From the NCBI GenBank assembly GCA_001600615.1, contig BCKK01000004.1, forward strand, positions 310,001-374,000: a stretch of 64,000 nt of DNA, read 5' to 3'. Positions 39,801 through 51,238 of the stretch are shown here, piece by piece (the first letter of the stretch is position 1; every line of letters begins with the position of its first letter). Source of the stretch: Dioszegia crocea (lineage: Eukaryota; Basidiomycota; Tremellomycetes; Tremellales; Bulleribasidiaceae). The notes below the pieces were generated by a model. The model saw nothing but the letters and a program-made list of their open reading frames with translations. It had not been told where the DNA came from and ran no database searches. A program made the position numbers and the translations under genes.

Positions 39801-41758
39801 ATGACGCACGCTACCCGGACTATACCATACTGTCCGAAGTGCTCCCTCAGTGTCGGATTAAGGGCCTCGGACCTAAGTGGAAAAGGGAATCTAGCAGATC
39901 AGCGACTGTGAAAAAAAAACATCCACAGAACGGGCAGACTCACTTGACTAGCAAGCGACGGCGGAAGTAGGTGGGGCTCCATGCGGGATGTGGGTCTCGC
40001 TTCCACTTCGGCTGACCAAGGAATGTGGACATGTCCCTGCGGGCCGGTCGGGTTATCGGTGGCTGTTCGGGCTCAGGTTGAACTTCTGAAGGCGGGAGAT
40101 TACGCGCGGCATGCGCTTCAGCATCGACAGCTAGTGCTTGAGTGAAGCTGTCGAGTGGGTGAGGCGCAGCTCCAGGAGGTGATACAATAGGAGCCGGTTG
40201 TTGTGGTGGTTCAGCAACGGATGTCGTACTTCTGACCCAAGACCGAACTCGAGGGCTCTCGACCCATCCTCCGTCCGGCCCAACATCTTCGGGAAGGGCG
40301 GGTATGGCGTCCTCGCCCCAGCCTCCGTCGGACGGTTCGGCCTTGGTTTCGGCAGCGGGGGGAGGTGACTCGTCTTCCACCGCCGGTGCAGGTGCTGGAT
40401 CCGGCACAGACGTAGGTGCAGGTACTGGCTCGGGTTTGGCGGCATCCTCGCCCCATCCCCCATCTGATACTTCCGCCGCCACTTCATCCTTGACATCCGC
40501 CTCGACCTCCACGTTTGATTCAGCCTGAGGCTGAGGAATCGGCACCCCATTCTCATCCACAGGGATAGGCGGATTTGGCTCATCGCCCCACCCTCCATCC
40601 GAGGCCTCTTTCGCCGCAGCAGCCGCATACGTCCCGGCAGGTACTGCCACTGGCTTGTGCACCGGCACCACATTTGCCTTTTCTTCAGATTGCGTCTGTG
40701 TAGGAGGAGGCGCGCCCCAGCGACGTTGGTTGGTCAGAACAGAACGATTCGGGTCGTTCATCTCCGCTTGTCTGATGTGAGGCATGACGTTATGGTCAAA
40801 AGCGCCAGTATAGGGATTCCCAATGTTCCCATTGGCAGTCTGGACGGGCTGTTCGGCAACCGGAGGGGCGGTCGAGGGGGGAGGACGAACTGGCGTGCTC
40901 GTTGGGATAGGCGCCGGAGTGGGGGCAGAGGCAGTGGTGGGTCGGCCGAGAAGCTCGTTGATCCGACCTAGGCCTACTGCATTGATGCGACTCCGACCTC
41001 CGCGAGAGGACGTGGCGGGTGAAGATGATTGATAAGGAGGAGTATTATTTGGCTGAGGTGATCAGTGCCATCAAGGTATTAGGACTCACTCTAACCTCTT
41101 GAGATGCTGCTTCTGCCATTCTCAATGGCTGAGGAACAGCTTCCCCTCGGCGACGAAAATCCTGCCTACGTCAGACATTGCTATTTTGCAGTTCAGATCT
41201 ACTCACCTGACGAACAGGTTCAATAGGAGCTGGAGCTGGAACGGAAGCTTGAGCGGGGACCGGCGGAGGTGGTGGAGCCTGGAAACGAGGCTGCATAGGC
41301 TGAGCCATGGGCGGTGGCTGGTATGTCCTCTGCAACATCAGCATATGTCTAGATATACCAAAGAAGAGTACTAACAGGCTGCTGCTCGAACGTCTGCGCA
41401 ATACCACGAGTAGGCTACAACATCAGCCTCATTTCCCCCCCATCAGGCGGAACCCTCGACTCACCTGCCCAGGCGTCCAAGACTTCCTTTCAAATTTCTT
41501 CATCCGTTTCTGATGAGCAGAAGTATCGGCGTCTACACCCCATCCACCATCATCCTCCGCTGGCGGCGCGGGTGCGGGTGGAGCAGGCGTAGGCGCAAGC
41601 GCAGGTTCGGTTACTTTGGGGATTGATGAGATGGGAGGTGAGAGTGAGCCATTTCGTTTGGCGTCAGAGTATGAGGGTTGTCGATAGGGTATAGGAGGTG
41701 AAAGAGGGGAGTGGGGTGACTTAGGTGAGTCCCCCATGTCTGCCCAATTAGGAGACAT
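36827..41758 (-). CDS. DGGWG-repeat protein with two RRM-like domains and RGG tail (tandem copy A)
   Basis: Large, mostly disordered protein in many exons. Order from the N-terminus: MSPNWADMGDSPKSPHSPLS, DDGGWGVDAD, a Pro/Gln/Ala-rich stretch, then three SDGGWG(D/E) motifs and one PDGGWVE (about 40250-40610). KWKRDPHPAWSPTYFRRRLLVK then enters a first RRM-like domain (FPFPLRSEALNPTL, EHFGQYGIVRV, then AVEQAILVFD after an intron). A conserved central block follows (VVYVKLTGPR, VIHIDAIPQMKRN, NMDLTSDVPEAE). The second RRM-like domain is DDAAVFVSHLVKG, LFQRFSRYGQV, SAKILFNSKAAADRALQYE. It ends in Gln/Gly-rich sequence and an RGG tail (MGRGGRGGRGGRGYGPRRY). The whole order repeats in the gene at 42254-47111. 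GW-type motifs suggest an Argonaute-binding role (inference). Confidence 0.75.
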
Positions 41759-42253
41759 TGCGTCTGATTATAGGTGTGGGATAGTTTGCCGGTAGAAGGT
41801 GGGTGGGAAGGGAATTCGGTGATTGATTCCTTTTGGACGGGATGTGTGATGAGATATACTTAGATTAGGACCTAAGATGATGTAGAAGATAAGGGCGAGC
41901 GTAGCCCCCTCTGTGGGTCGGATGACTGATGTATTCTCAGCTGGATGTAGATGGGAAGAGAGCTCTTAATTGGCTGGCGTGGAGTCGAGCGAACGGGAGC
42001 GCCATTTTGGACACGCACGGATTAGACATTCGGGTGTTTCGAAAGCCTCGAGGGGTAGATACATCAGGGGATGACAGGGATCGCTCTAGCTGCTATGTAA
42101 CACGTCCAGTCGGATCTTGGAGCTCTATCTAAGTCTATCTACAATTTTCAATTCGAAGAAAATCTCACAGCGAGGAGATATCACCCCTGTTTTTCCACTT
42201 GCCCACCTCCTGATCCCCGCCTGTCTTCCTCAAACCCCCGGGCCACCCACGCC
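41759..42253. other. Spacer between the tandem copies
   Basis: About 495 bases holding the promoter of copy A and the 3' flank of copy B, both on the minus strand. No repeat flanking the duplication was recognised here. Confidence 0.5.
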
Positions 42254-45200
42254 TCAACCGTTATACCCATTCCGCCCACTGCTCCCCTCCCCGCGCACAT
42301 CACAGCTGCGCCCTCGGTATATCTGCCCGCCTTCGCCTCCTCGGCTATACCCATTCCCACTGGTATTCCCCGTCGCATGACCCTGACCACCTACATAGGG
42401 GCCCTGCCTCCCTCGAAACTCATAATCCCTCTCGCTTCCCTGTCTTTGCTGACTCCTCAAATGCCCCTGTCCTTGTCCTTGATGGTGGACATGTCCATGC
42501 CCACTTGGTCCACCAGGCGATGGCCATCCTCTCGCTTCTCCTTCGTACTCGGCGCTTCTGCCCAATCCCAGCCCTCTCAAGGGTTCAGAGGGTTGAATAT
42601 CGGCATACTCGATATGCTGGAAGTAGGCTTCGGGCCTGGGACTGGATTGAGCGACAGCGTTCATTCGCCGAGGGTCCGTGGGTGGGCTGGAGAGAACAGC
42701 AACCTCGACCAAGCGCTGAATCGGACGATGTTGCTGTTGAGGTCCCATATCCAGATTGATTGTCTGAGGAGTGACGCCCTTACTACCCGATGAAGCCTCA
42801 CTCCTAGCTCGCCAAGGAGCTCCAGAAGCGCCAATATCAAGCGGTCGATATTCCACCTTAATCTCCCTTCTCTCCATTTCCTTATGTTCAGGCTCCGCAA
42901 TACCCACTTCACGCCTAAACCGCCTTAGATCTTCCGTATCGTACACGGCTTTCAAAACGCCGTTTTCCATTTTGGTATTAAGTAACAAAGGGGATCGACG
43001 ACGGCTGGATCCGGAGTTATCTTCGGTGGGAATATCGGTTGGGGCTGGGGTGGGGATTGGGTCGATGGGGATGGATGGGATATGAAGATGGGCAGAATCG
43101 TCGACTTGGTTCGCGGGTTTAGGTGGGAGCTGGGACAAATCTTGTGGGAATAAAGTGGAATATGACGTTATTGGGGGAGTTGGGAGAGTGCCGGAATGGG
43201 TACTGGGAGAAGGGAAGAGGGTGTAGCCTCCTGGTGCGCCTGTTGGCGGGTAGTGACTTAGGCCCATAGCGTACATCATCTATCACATCAGCATCTGGGT
43301 CATCAAATGGGGAAATGGGACATACCGGGATAAGGCCCGACTGGTCAGTCAGACCGGGTTGAGATGGACCCTGCGGCTGCGCGAACGCGTTGGGTGCAGG
43401 TTGAGCCGGACCATTACAGTATGTCGGAGTTTGAAGAGGATGAGTCACAGCCGGATGGAATGGGATCCACTGCATGACTGGTCCTCCATGGAAAGGGACC
43501 GGACCAGTGTTGAGTGGTGGAGGTTGGACAAAGTGGACTTCATCCTCCATAGGACGTTGAGGTGGGCTGTATTGCGATACCATGGATGGGCTATAGGCTC
43601 TTCCGAAATCGTCAATGTACTTCTCGACCATCTGGGGGTTAGCTAAAATCACATCAAAGGCCAAGATTAACTGACCTGTACATCTATCGGAAGAACTCTC
43701 CGTTTCTCAATCTTCAACATTGAGCCAAACGAGACTGCTCCTTGCTATACAATCAGCTCGAACCCAACAAAATCGGTGGCACAGAGCTCACCTCATATTG
43801 TAAGGCTCGATCTGCAGCTGCAGCCGAAGCATACAGAATCCTAGCCGTAGCATAAGTCCTCTGAGCAACTCTAGGGTTATACTCAATCCCGCACTATGTT
43901 ATAAGCTTAATCATATCAAACACCCTCGGGAGTATGAAAACTTACCACCTGACCATATCGACTAAATCGCTCAAAGAGCGATATTTCAGTTTCCTGCTCC
44001 TTAACAAGCCGACCGACAAACACTGCCGCATCATCAGACCAACGCGGACTTTCCTCCCCAAACTCTTCCCGAAGTGCTCGACCGCGATAGGTCGGAATGA
44101 GCACTTTGCGAAGATGAGGGTAGTGCGGGTCGAGTGTCTCGAGTGGGGGTGTGGGGGTGATGGAGTGAGCGGAAGAGGGTGTAGCGGTGAGTTCGGGGGG
44201 AGAGGAAGGGTGCTGAGAATGTTCTTGGGTAATAGATGGGACGCGATGGGGGAGATGAGCCGGAGGTTGAGAAATGAAGTGGGGGTTAGGCAAAGAGTCC
44301 GATTTGGAGTCGGACACCTGAGCATGCTGAATCTCTGCCTCTTCCCGCTTGACCTCGGGCTCTGCTAGGGCAGGACTTTGGTCGACGTCTGAGGGCTGAT
44401 TCTCGACTTCTCGCCTGACGTCGGTAGTAGGAGGCTGAGCAGAACCGTCGACATCGCTCTGGGCTCGCATGAGATTCCCATCATCATCTCGTGCCCGCCT
44501 AGCCAGTAATCCAGGTATTTTGGCGAGTTGCTACATTTGGTCAGCTCCAGTGCACATCCGGGACGAAGCTCATGCAGCTCACATCCATCAATCCCCTTTC
44601 TGACGCATTGCCAACGGCTATCAACCATCCACCTCCATTCTGCGCCGGAGCCGCATCCAAAATCTCGGCAAAATAGCTACATAATCTCGGAATAATCTAT
44701 TTAGTCAGCTTATCATGATATCCCTCGAAGATTACGCGCCAACTCACATCTTTCTCAGGGACCCTCCGGCCTAAATCAATCATATCGATATTCCAAGCTT
44801 CTCTACCCGTTTCGGCATACGCTCTCTTCCTAATACTTTCAAAATCCAAATGTGTTTCCCTCACTCGCGCCCATTCTTCAACCGTATCAAGGCCCCACCT
44901 TAACTTCGGCACAGAATCAATCATAATGTAAGGTGGGAGCGGTCGATTATGAGCTGCAGTAGAGTTATCGAATTCGTCCTCATTGGTAATATTCCGCTTG
45001 GATCCAGGGCTGGAAGTTCGAGGTCGATCACCCCGGCGAGGCGATGCCGATCTGGAACGATGAGGTGCATCATGTCGAGGGCCTGTGATTTTCACAAAGA
45101 CGTATTTTGCCGTGAGGAATTTAGGTGAGCGAGTGACGGATATGGGGACAAGGGTCGGTTCGGCCCGAGGTTGAAGTTGGATTGGACAGTCTAGTCGCTG

Positions 45201-47111
45201 ATCATCGGCAAGGCAGCTGTTGGTGCTTTCTTCCGTCTGGAGATCAGCATAGGCCCGCAGTGGTTTCATACGAAAGAGACGTACGTCAAAGACGATCAAT
45301 ACCTGTTGGACGTCATTGCCTATAGGCTCATGGTACCATCTACACGGGTCAGTTTGGAGATAACGCAGCAAGGTGGCGATCAACTCACGTCATTCTCACC
45401 GAACCCCACCTCGCAAAGTGATCCCACATGGCAGGTTTCACAGCTCCCCGGTGGATCGGATACGGAAACCTAGGTGATCAGCTGAAGATCGGCATCACGA
45501 TATGATGAGCTCAGCTTACTTGATCAATAGACGCTTGTTGACGAAAATGTTTGAAAAGGCAGGATGAGGGTCTCGCTTCCATGACACTTCGCTCTTCTCC
45601 CACCTGGCAGGGCTTGGACGAGAGGACTGGCGCCGATACTCGTTATAGCCAGAATCATACGTTCGCCTATCGTCCGTGTGGTGGGTAGAAGGCGGAGGCG
45701 GAGGAGGCTGAGTAATGACGGGCGGAAGCTCCACCATGACGGGTGAAGGCGACTCCCTCTTACCGGGCGTAGGCAGGTCGGTATCGACAGACTCAGCATC
45801 CGAGACGTCCAATCCCGCAAAGTCCACCTCGACCCGACTGGGTCCATCCGCCTCGGTCGAGTGTATAAGAGAGGGCTCGGAAGGAGTAGAGGATTGCCGA
45901 AGGGGACTTTCGGTAGTGACGTCCCTTGCCCACTCTCTGATCATCGAGTCGGGTGTCCAGCCTCCGTCTGACGAGGCATCTTGGGCTGCTGCAGCAGCTT
46001 GAAGAAGATCCTGTCGGGGTTCCGCCGTGTAAGGTAGGAGAGCAGGAGTGGGCGTCGGGGTGATATTGCCGTCGCGAACGGTAGGGTGAGGTGGAGATTC
46101 CGCCGCTGCCGGAGTCCGATTGCCCCATCGGCTCGGGACCGGTAAGGCGAAGTGGTTAGAGCCTAGGTGGTTGCCATTGTAGGTATGAGGCGCCGAGACC
46201 CGGCCGAAGGGGTATGGATTACCCGTCACTTCGATTTTGGGCGGTGTGGAGATTTCGGGATTGGCATGGGACTCTGATTCTGGGTGAGTTTGGATGGGTG
46301 GGGATTGTGTTAAGGGAATGTAGGTGGGAGGTGGGGGAGGGGGAGGAGGGGTGGTAGGCTTCGAAGCGTCAAGAATCGCTTTGATGCGTGAGAGTGTTTC
46401 GGCGTTTACGGATTTGACGGGTCGGCCTTCGAATAGCGCAGCTAGGGGATCTTGGGTGTGGTCGAAGGGTGTTGAAGACTGCATGATTAGTATTGGGACG
46501 TCAAGAGGATGGGGAGAGGAGAATGAAGGAGGGAAGAGAAGGTGGGTAAGGTGAAGAGGGGACATACGGCTTGGATCGGAAGTTCGGTCAGAGGCGCTTG
46601 GACGATTTCTGGTTCTTCTTGTGCTTCCTGACTTGTCAGCTCAGGCCGCGAATACTCAGATTGAAGACGTACGTGCGTTGAAGCTTCTTCTTGAGCTTGG
46701 ACCTCAACAATCGGCCAGGTGTGAGGCTCAACTTGTAAAGTCTAAACATCAGCATGAGGTCTGAGAAGCAAGGAACAGCCATACCTCTTCATTCTCCCAG
46801 TTACCGCTTGAACTATGCATGATCCCGAAGTTGTTCTAAGCCAAGTCAGCGAAAAGGCTGGTTGGGAAGGAAGAAAGACATACCGAACCACCGTGACTTC
46901 TTGCTTTCCTTCGCTTCATCCGGGCAATATAGGCGGAAGGGTCTGCATCGACGCCCCAGCCACCATCGTCCATCTCGCTCGAGGCATGTGTGTCGGGCTG
47001 CGGAGGAGCGACGCTGGCTGGAGGAGAAAAGATACGTTGGTGGGCTTTGTAGTTGGGCTGGCGGTATGGGAGTGGGTGGGGAGGGGAGAGAGGGTAGGTT
47101 GGGTTGGTCAT
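42254..47111 (-). CDS. DGGWG-motif protein with two RRM-like domains (tandem copy B)
   Basis: Paralogue of the gene at 36827, same strand and order. I start at MTNPTYPLSPPHPLPYRQPN (47111), because this aligns with PLSPPIPYRQPSY of copy A. An in-frame upstream ATG (47207) adds unrelated sequence. It has DDGGWGVDADPSAYIARMKR, a long Pro-rich region, SDGGWTPDSMIREWARDV, then SWKRDPHPAFSNIFVNKRLLIK into RRM-like domain 1 (FPYPIHRGAVKP, DHFARWGSVRM, VQQVLIVFD). Then follow YVFVKITGPR, YIMIDSVPKLRWG and MIDLGRRVPEKD. RRM-like domain 2 is DDAAVFVGRLVKEQE, LFERFSRYGQV, ATARILYASAAAAADRALQYE. YIDDFGRAYSPSMVSQYSPPQ follows, as in copy A. It has only two DGGW motifs and an RG/Gly-rich but irregular tail. 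Confidence 0.75.
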
Positions 47112-47468
47112 CGCAGGCGGAGTGATGCGTGATGAGTGATGTGGATGATTGAGAGGTGAAGGTGGGAAGTATGGTCTATGAGCCGAACGAGGAGGTTGGA
47201 TTCCCACTTTTGGGAGGTTGAGAGGAAGGGGGACGCGACAAGATCTGGGGGTGGGTTTGGGTTGAAAAGAGGATAGATCAGTCTTTTTGTAGGCGGTAGG
47301 ATCAGCTGATGCTGGGAGGATACGAGTTTGGATAAAGAGATGGAGAGATGCAAGTTGAGAGGAAGGGGTGATACTCAGACTTGCCCATCAATACTTGAAG
47401 AATCACCCTCTCAGCTCTCGCCCGGCCTACCACCCTCTCCTCTCTTCCCACGCACAGGCCATACCCAA

Positions 47469-47484
47469 ACACACACACACACAC
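47469..47484 (+). repeat. (AC)n microsatellite
   Basis: Eight AC units about 360 bases upstream of the tandem copy B start codon. Confidence 0.9.
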
Positions 47485-47583
47485 AAAGCACAGACTCCCC
47501 GTGATGCAACCGAGATTAGGACTGCCATCACAACATTTAGCGTCTCGCACGGACACACACAGGGTTCTAAATTCAGGCACGGA

Positions 47584-47607
47584 GGGGAGGGGAGGGAGGG
47601 ATAGGGG
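47584..47607 (+). promoter_or_regulatory. G-quadruplex-type motif
   Basis: Five G runs of three or four bases separated by one to three bases (GGGG-A-GGGG-A-GGG-A-GGG-ATA-GGGG) on the plus strand, about 470 bases upstream of the copy B start. This meets the usual G4 pattern; folding in the cell is untested. Confidence 0.55.
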
Positions 47608-48446
47608 TAGGAAAGGAGGGGTCGGAAGGAGGGGTAAGAGGCTGGAGGTTGTCCTCACTCCGTGATGGTAGTCAAGCGGCAAAGGAGGGTGGGGAGGATA
47701 TGGTAACTAGGTCAGCTGTGCCGGATGGACGATACAATCAGTGTTGGAGACTGGGGTGATCAGCATTTGCTAGAATTGTGTGACTGCCCCTACTCCAGGC
47801 TGTCTGCATCGATATACGGGTCTGTCCCATTAGCCATACTTGCAAGTATCAACAACTACTTCGACGTTGTATCGCTTCAGAAATGCCTGAAGCGGACAAA
47901 CTCTGTCCAGGGGGCCAAAGGAGGGTTGTCGACATGCCGAGCTAATCGGTTGCGAAGCGGTTACAAAAGGCGGAAAGATCGGATGTGTTGGGTGATGGCG
48001 AGTGGGGGGGATTTAAATTCAGGATGATCGCTGTGGTTCCCCACTCTGAGCTTAGCATGTGTGTTGGCGCGTCATGAGTGTCCCTAATCGATCGTTGGGG
48101 GAAAGGAGGGTGCCGCGGCGCGTGTGATGGGGCTTTGACGTCGACTTGCAAGCTCTGATCCTCCTGCATGATATAGATTCCTCGTGATTGTAGTGTTCTC
48201 ATCTGTGCTGACTGGCCTCTGGGATAGGCCATGATATGTATGCGATATGGAGGTGGCTATCGCAGCATGACTGTTGTTGTTGTTGGCCAAGCCGTGCCTG
48301 ACTGAGGAATAGTAGGGGGGATGACGTGTTATCTTCTACAGGCTTATCAATCCTCCACCTCTGCTGAATTTTGCGCTCCGACCTTTCCTCCACTTCCTAT
48401 ATCCACCCTTTGCCCTCACCCGTCCCCCCCAGAACAGCCGCCCAAC

Positions 48447-48917
48447 ATGCACCTCATGTACACAATGGACGACAAGGGAAACCGGTAAGCTCTGTGCTTC
48501 GCTTCGTTTTGGGGGGACATATAAGCTGACTCCGTGACAGAGTCTACACTCTTAAAGTCAGTTCGACTTCCTTCTCTCTGCGCTTCTGATCACGAGGCCT
48601 ACTTGCACTTACTGATCGCGACCGAATATGGACCTCAGAGATTAGCATGCTGATATTCTATAGAAACTCACGGCCACTGGCAAAGTCGCCAAGTCTGCTC
48701 ATCCCGGTATGTCCTAAATTCAGCTGTGGTACCCATTTCGCACGGCCAATTAGCTGACACCCACAGCCCGATTCTCTCCCGATGACAAGTTCTCCCGTCA
48801 TCGCGTGACCATCAAGCGAAGGTAAGCTATAGCGTTCGCTTACTTGTCTAGTCGGGTCTAGGCTGACTGTTTAGATTCGGTATTCTCCCCACTCAACTCC
48901 CTTCCAAGCCATTATAA
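48447..48917 (+). CDS. NOP10: H/ACA snoRNP subunit NOP10
   Basis: Small core subunit of H/ACA ribonucleoproteins, which guide rRNA and snRNA pseudouridylation in the nucleolus. Five exons (48447-48484, 48541-48556, 48664-48706, 48767-48821, 48875-48917) give a 64-residue protein: MHLMYTMDDKGNRVYTLKKL, then TATGKVAKSAHPARFSPDDK, then FSRHRVTIKRRFGILPTQLP. The YTL-KK, SAHPARFSPDDK and HRVTIKRRFG stretches are the invariant parts of the family, and the length fits. The second exon is only 16 bases and its following intron uses an unusual GTCAGT donor. Confidence 0.96.
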
Positions 48918-49129
48918 TCCTATCCGCACAATCTCCCTCTTCCCTCCCGCCTCTCGAGGCCGTCCCATACTGGTGTAGATACGGTCCACTTCCAGACGGG
49001 CGTTCTCACCTAGTTAGACAAATGTTGTACGATACCCTTTCTGGCCATGCACGAAACCTTCCAAACTCTCCTCTACCCTGCTCTTGGCCACTGCAAACTA
49101 ACATCCCAGAGATCCATCATCATACCTAT

Positions 49130-50823
49130 CTACGACACATCCGTATCTATATTCCCCAACACATCCCATCCTAACTCCTTCTGTCTCTGATGCTCCTTCT
49201 CAGCCTCCTGAGGTGTCATTTTGCCCTTTGCAATACTCAATCGAGGTTCTACACCATGTTCGGGCGTATAAGGCCTATCTGCCGCTGCCCAAATTGACAA
49301 CAACCTGTCATGTTGCTCAATCACCCAATCGTCCCACTTAAGCCAGTCTGAAGGTCAGCTCGGCATCCACTTCAGATGCCCAAGACTCACGCAGCGCAAC
49401 AGTCTCAACCGTCACGTCCAACTGATTATAATCTCCCATTGTCCAGCCCATATCTATCCGCTTGATGGCATCCGTCACTGGGTCTAAATGGCGTAACCAC
49501 TGTCCTGTACGTGCATCTTCAATTTTGACAATGTGCGCAGGGGGCATTTCTGCAGAGCCTATCCAAGATACCTGGCCATTAGCTCATGTCATCCACGTTT
49601 AGAGCTCAACGCACCAATGGCCAACTCATGGCGTATGCCAAACCCCTAAAGTAGTCCACAAAGTAGTGCGAGCTACCGGCTGATGTGCCCCAATAGACAT
49701 TTTTGGCGCAGTCTAGATGTCTGAATGCAGAAATGACGTTTGGCATCACCAGGATGGTCTATTGGATCAGCTTAGTCTCGACTTCGTTCGACTCAAAGCT
49801 CACATCATCGTCTGCTTTCCTGTCTTGTCAGCTTACGTCTCGAGGTCTATTCTACGCTCTAGTCGACTCACATTACAAATCTCGGTCGACCCTTCACTCT
49901 CCCTTCACCCGCAAATGCCTTGGCAACCCACTGGAAATACGCATGAGTCTTTCCCAAATCTATATTATCCACCACCTAAATATCAGCTATGCCCCAGCGA
50001 CTCGCTTGCGTGGACTCGAGCTCACAGGCAGAATAACCATATCGCCATGTTCTTGATTCTCCTTCTCTAGTGCCCGTAGGAATTGCGTTCGTGTCAATGC
50101 TTCGTTGGATATTGGTTTAGCAGGGAATGGAGGGAGGCCCAGGATGAATTTGACAGTCACGAGTGATTTGGGGAAGTCTGGTAGGATAACTTTACGATAT
50201 CTGCGATTTCAGCTTGGGTTCAACGATACGACTCTCCGGACGCTTCATCCCTCGAAGAGAGATTCATCTGTTCCCCTATGTTTCGCACCACTACAAGGCC
50301 AAGGTGTCACTCACAAGTCTCTCCTATCCTTCTTATCCGCCGCGGAGAATATCCCCAGAAAGACCAACTTCCCTTCCTCTCCCTCCGGACCTTCACCCAC
50401 AAGCGGCACGTCGCACCCAATTTCACTCGGCTGTCTCCCGCTCAAAAGCGCATAATCCGGCTCTTCAAAACTCCTCTGTACCTCCTCTTCAGCACCCGCA
50501 CCGTCCTTCCCCTCAGCGACTGATTTACCCTCCCCAACATCCGCAAGGCCCGCTTCGGCCGGAATGGTATTATACGTCCCGTCGCCTAGGGATACATGGG
50601 TAGGGTGGGATAAGTTGGCGGCGTTCAATGCCAAGTAGATGAGAGCGAGAATGAGGAGTGATAGTGTGTAGAGTGCGGTTTTTAGTCGGACGGAGGGTAA
50701 GAGTAAGTTACGAGGTGAGAGGAGTAGACGGCGTAATGTTGGTTTGAGCGTTGAAGGGGATTGGGCATAGGCTAGGGAATGGGTCGGTTGGGAGTGTGAG
50801 AGTGTACGGGGCCGCATTGACAT
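49130..50823 (-). CDS. GT31-family galactosyltransferase-like type II membrane protein
   Basis: Golgi glycosyltransferase of the beta-1,3-galactosyltransferase (GT31) type. The N-terminus is short, cytosolic and basic, followed by one membrane anchor (LKTALYTLSLLILALIYLAL), then a Glu/Gly-rich stem. The catalytic region includes KLVFLGIFSAADKKDRRDL, TVKFILGLPPFP and VDNIDLGKTHAYFQW. KADDD-TILVMPNVISAFRHL carries the metal-binding DxD, with an intron directly after the third Asp. WGTSAGSSHYFVDYFRGLAYAMS follows. The protein ends KELGWDVLGNIDTDVS. The acceptor and linkage cannot be told from sequence; relatives are involved in galactomannan or glycolipid synthesis in related fungi (family knowledge). 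It shares a 415-base divergent promoter with tubulin cofactor A. Confidence 0.85.
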
Positions 50824-51238
50824 GGTGTCTTAAGCGGATTAATGATGGGGGCTATGATGACATCTGTACAGGGATGGAGAAGGGTGGGCGAGGCTCTCGC
50901 GGGGTGCAGGAGCCCGACTAGCGTTCTAGTGGGGTTGATCACCTTTCAGTCGGTGGATCTCGGTCCTTCGTCCTTCAAATTTCGATACAGACAGTCGAGA
51001 GAGATCAAGCGTCGTTTCTGAATCGTATGGTAGGCGTGGTCGTGGGGTACGTTGCTAGTCGGAGGGTTTCAAAGGGTGAACAGTTTAAAGAAGCTGAATT
51101 TGTAGGCACAGCCGAATTGTAGCTTCAGAAGTCCCCCGGGACCTTACTGCCTTGGCACTGCGGACCATACTGCACCTGCTTCTACCATTCATTCATCAGA
51201 CCTACCCTCTTAACCCTATCAAGAAGACCTACAGCGTC
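50824..51238. promoter_or_regulatory. Divergent promoter GT31 / tubulin cofactor A
   Basis: 415 bases between divergent starts. An ATG at 51152 in frame with cofactor A lies here. No TATA box or repeat is evident. Confidence 0.4.

Larger units (their letters stand above)
47112..48446. other. 1.3-kb stretch upstream of tandem copy B and NOP10
   Basis: Divergent spacer. It contains an (AC)n run at 47469-47484 and a G-quadruplex-type G-run cluster at 47584-47607, both on the copy B side. A possible 5' leader intron of copy B is not excluded. The NOP10 side near 48350-48440 is CT-rich like a leader. No other gene is supported. Confidence 0.5.

Noticed and set aside
47112..47207. Upstream start for tandem copy B (MGIQPP...)
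   Set aside because: The paralogue aligns from PLSPPxPxPYRQP, which is just after the ATG at 47111.
47302..47682. 126-residue minus-strand frame with a Val/Cys-rich stretch
   Set aside because: Its unusual composition comes from the AC and G-run repeats; it has no splice or family support.
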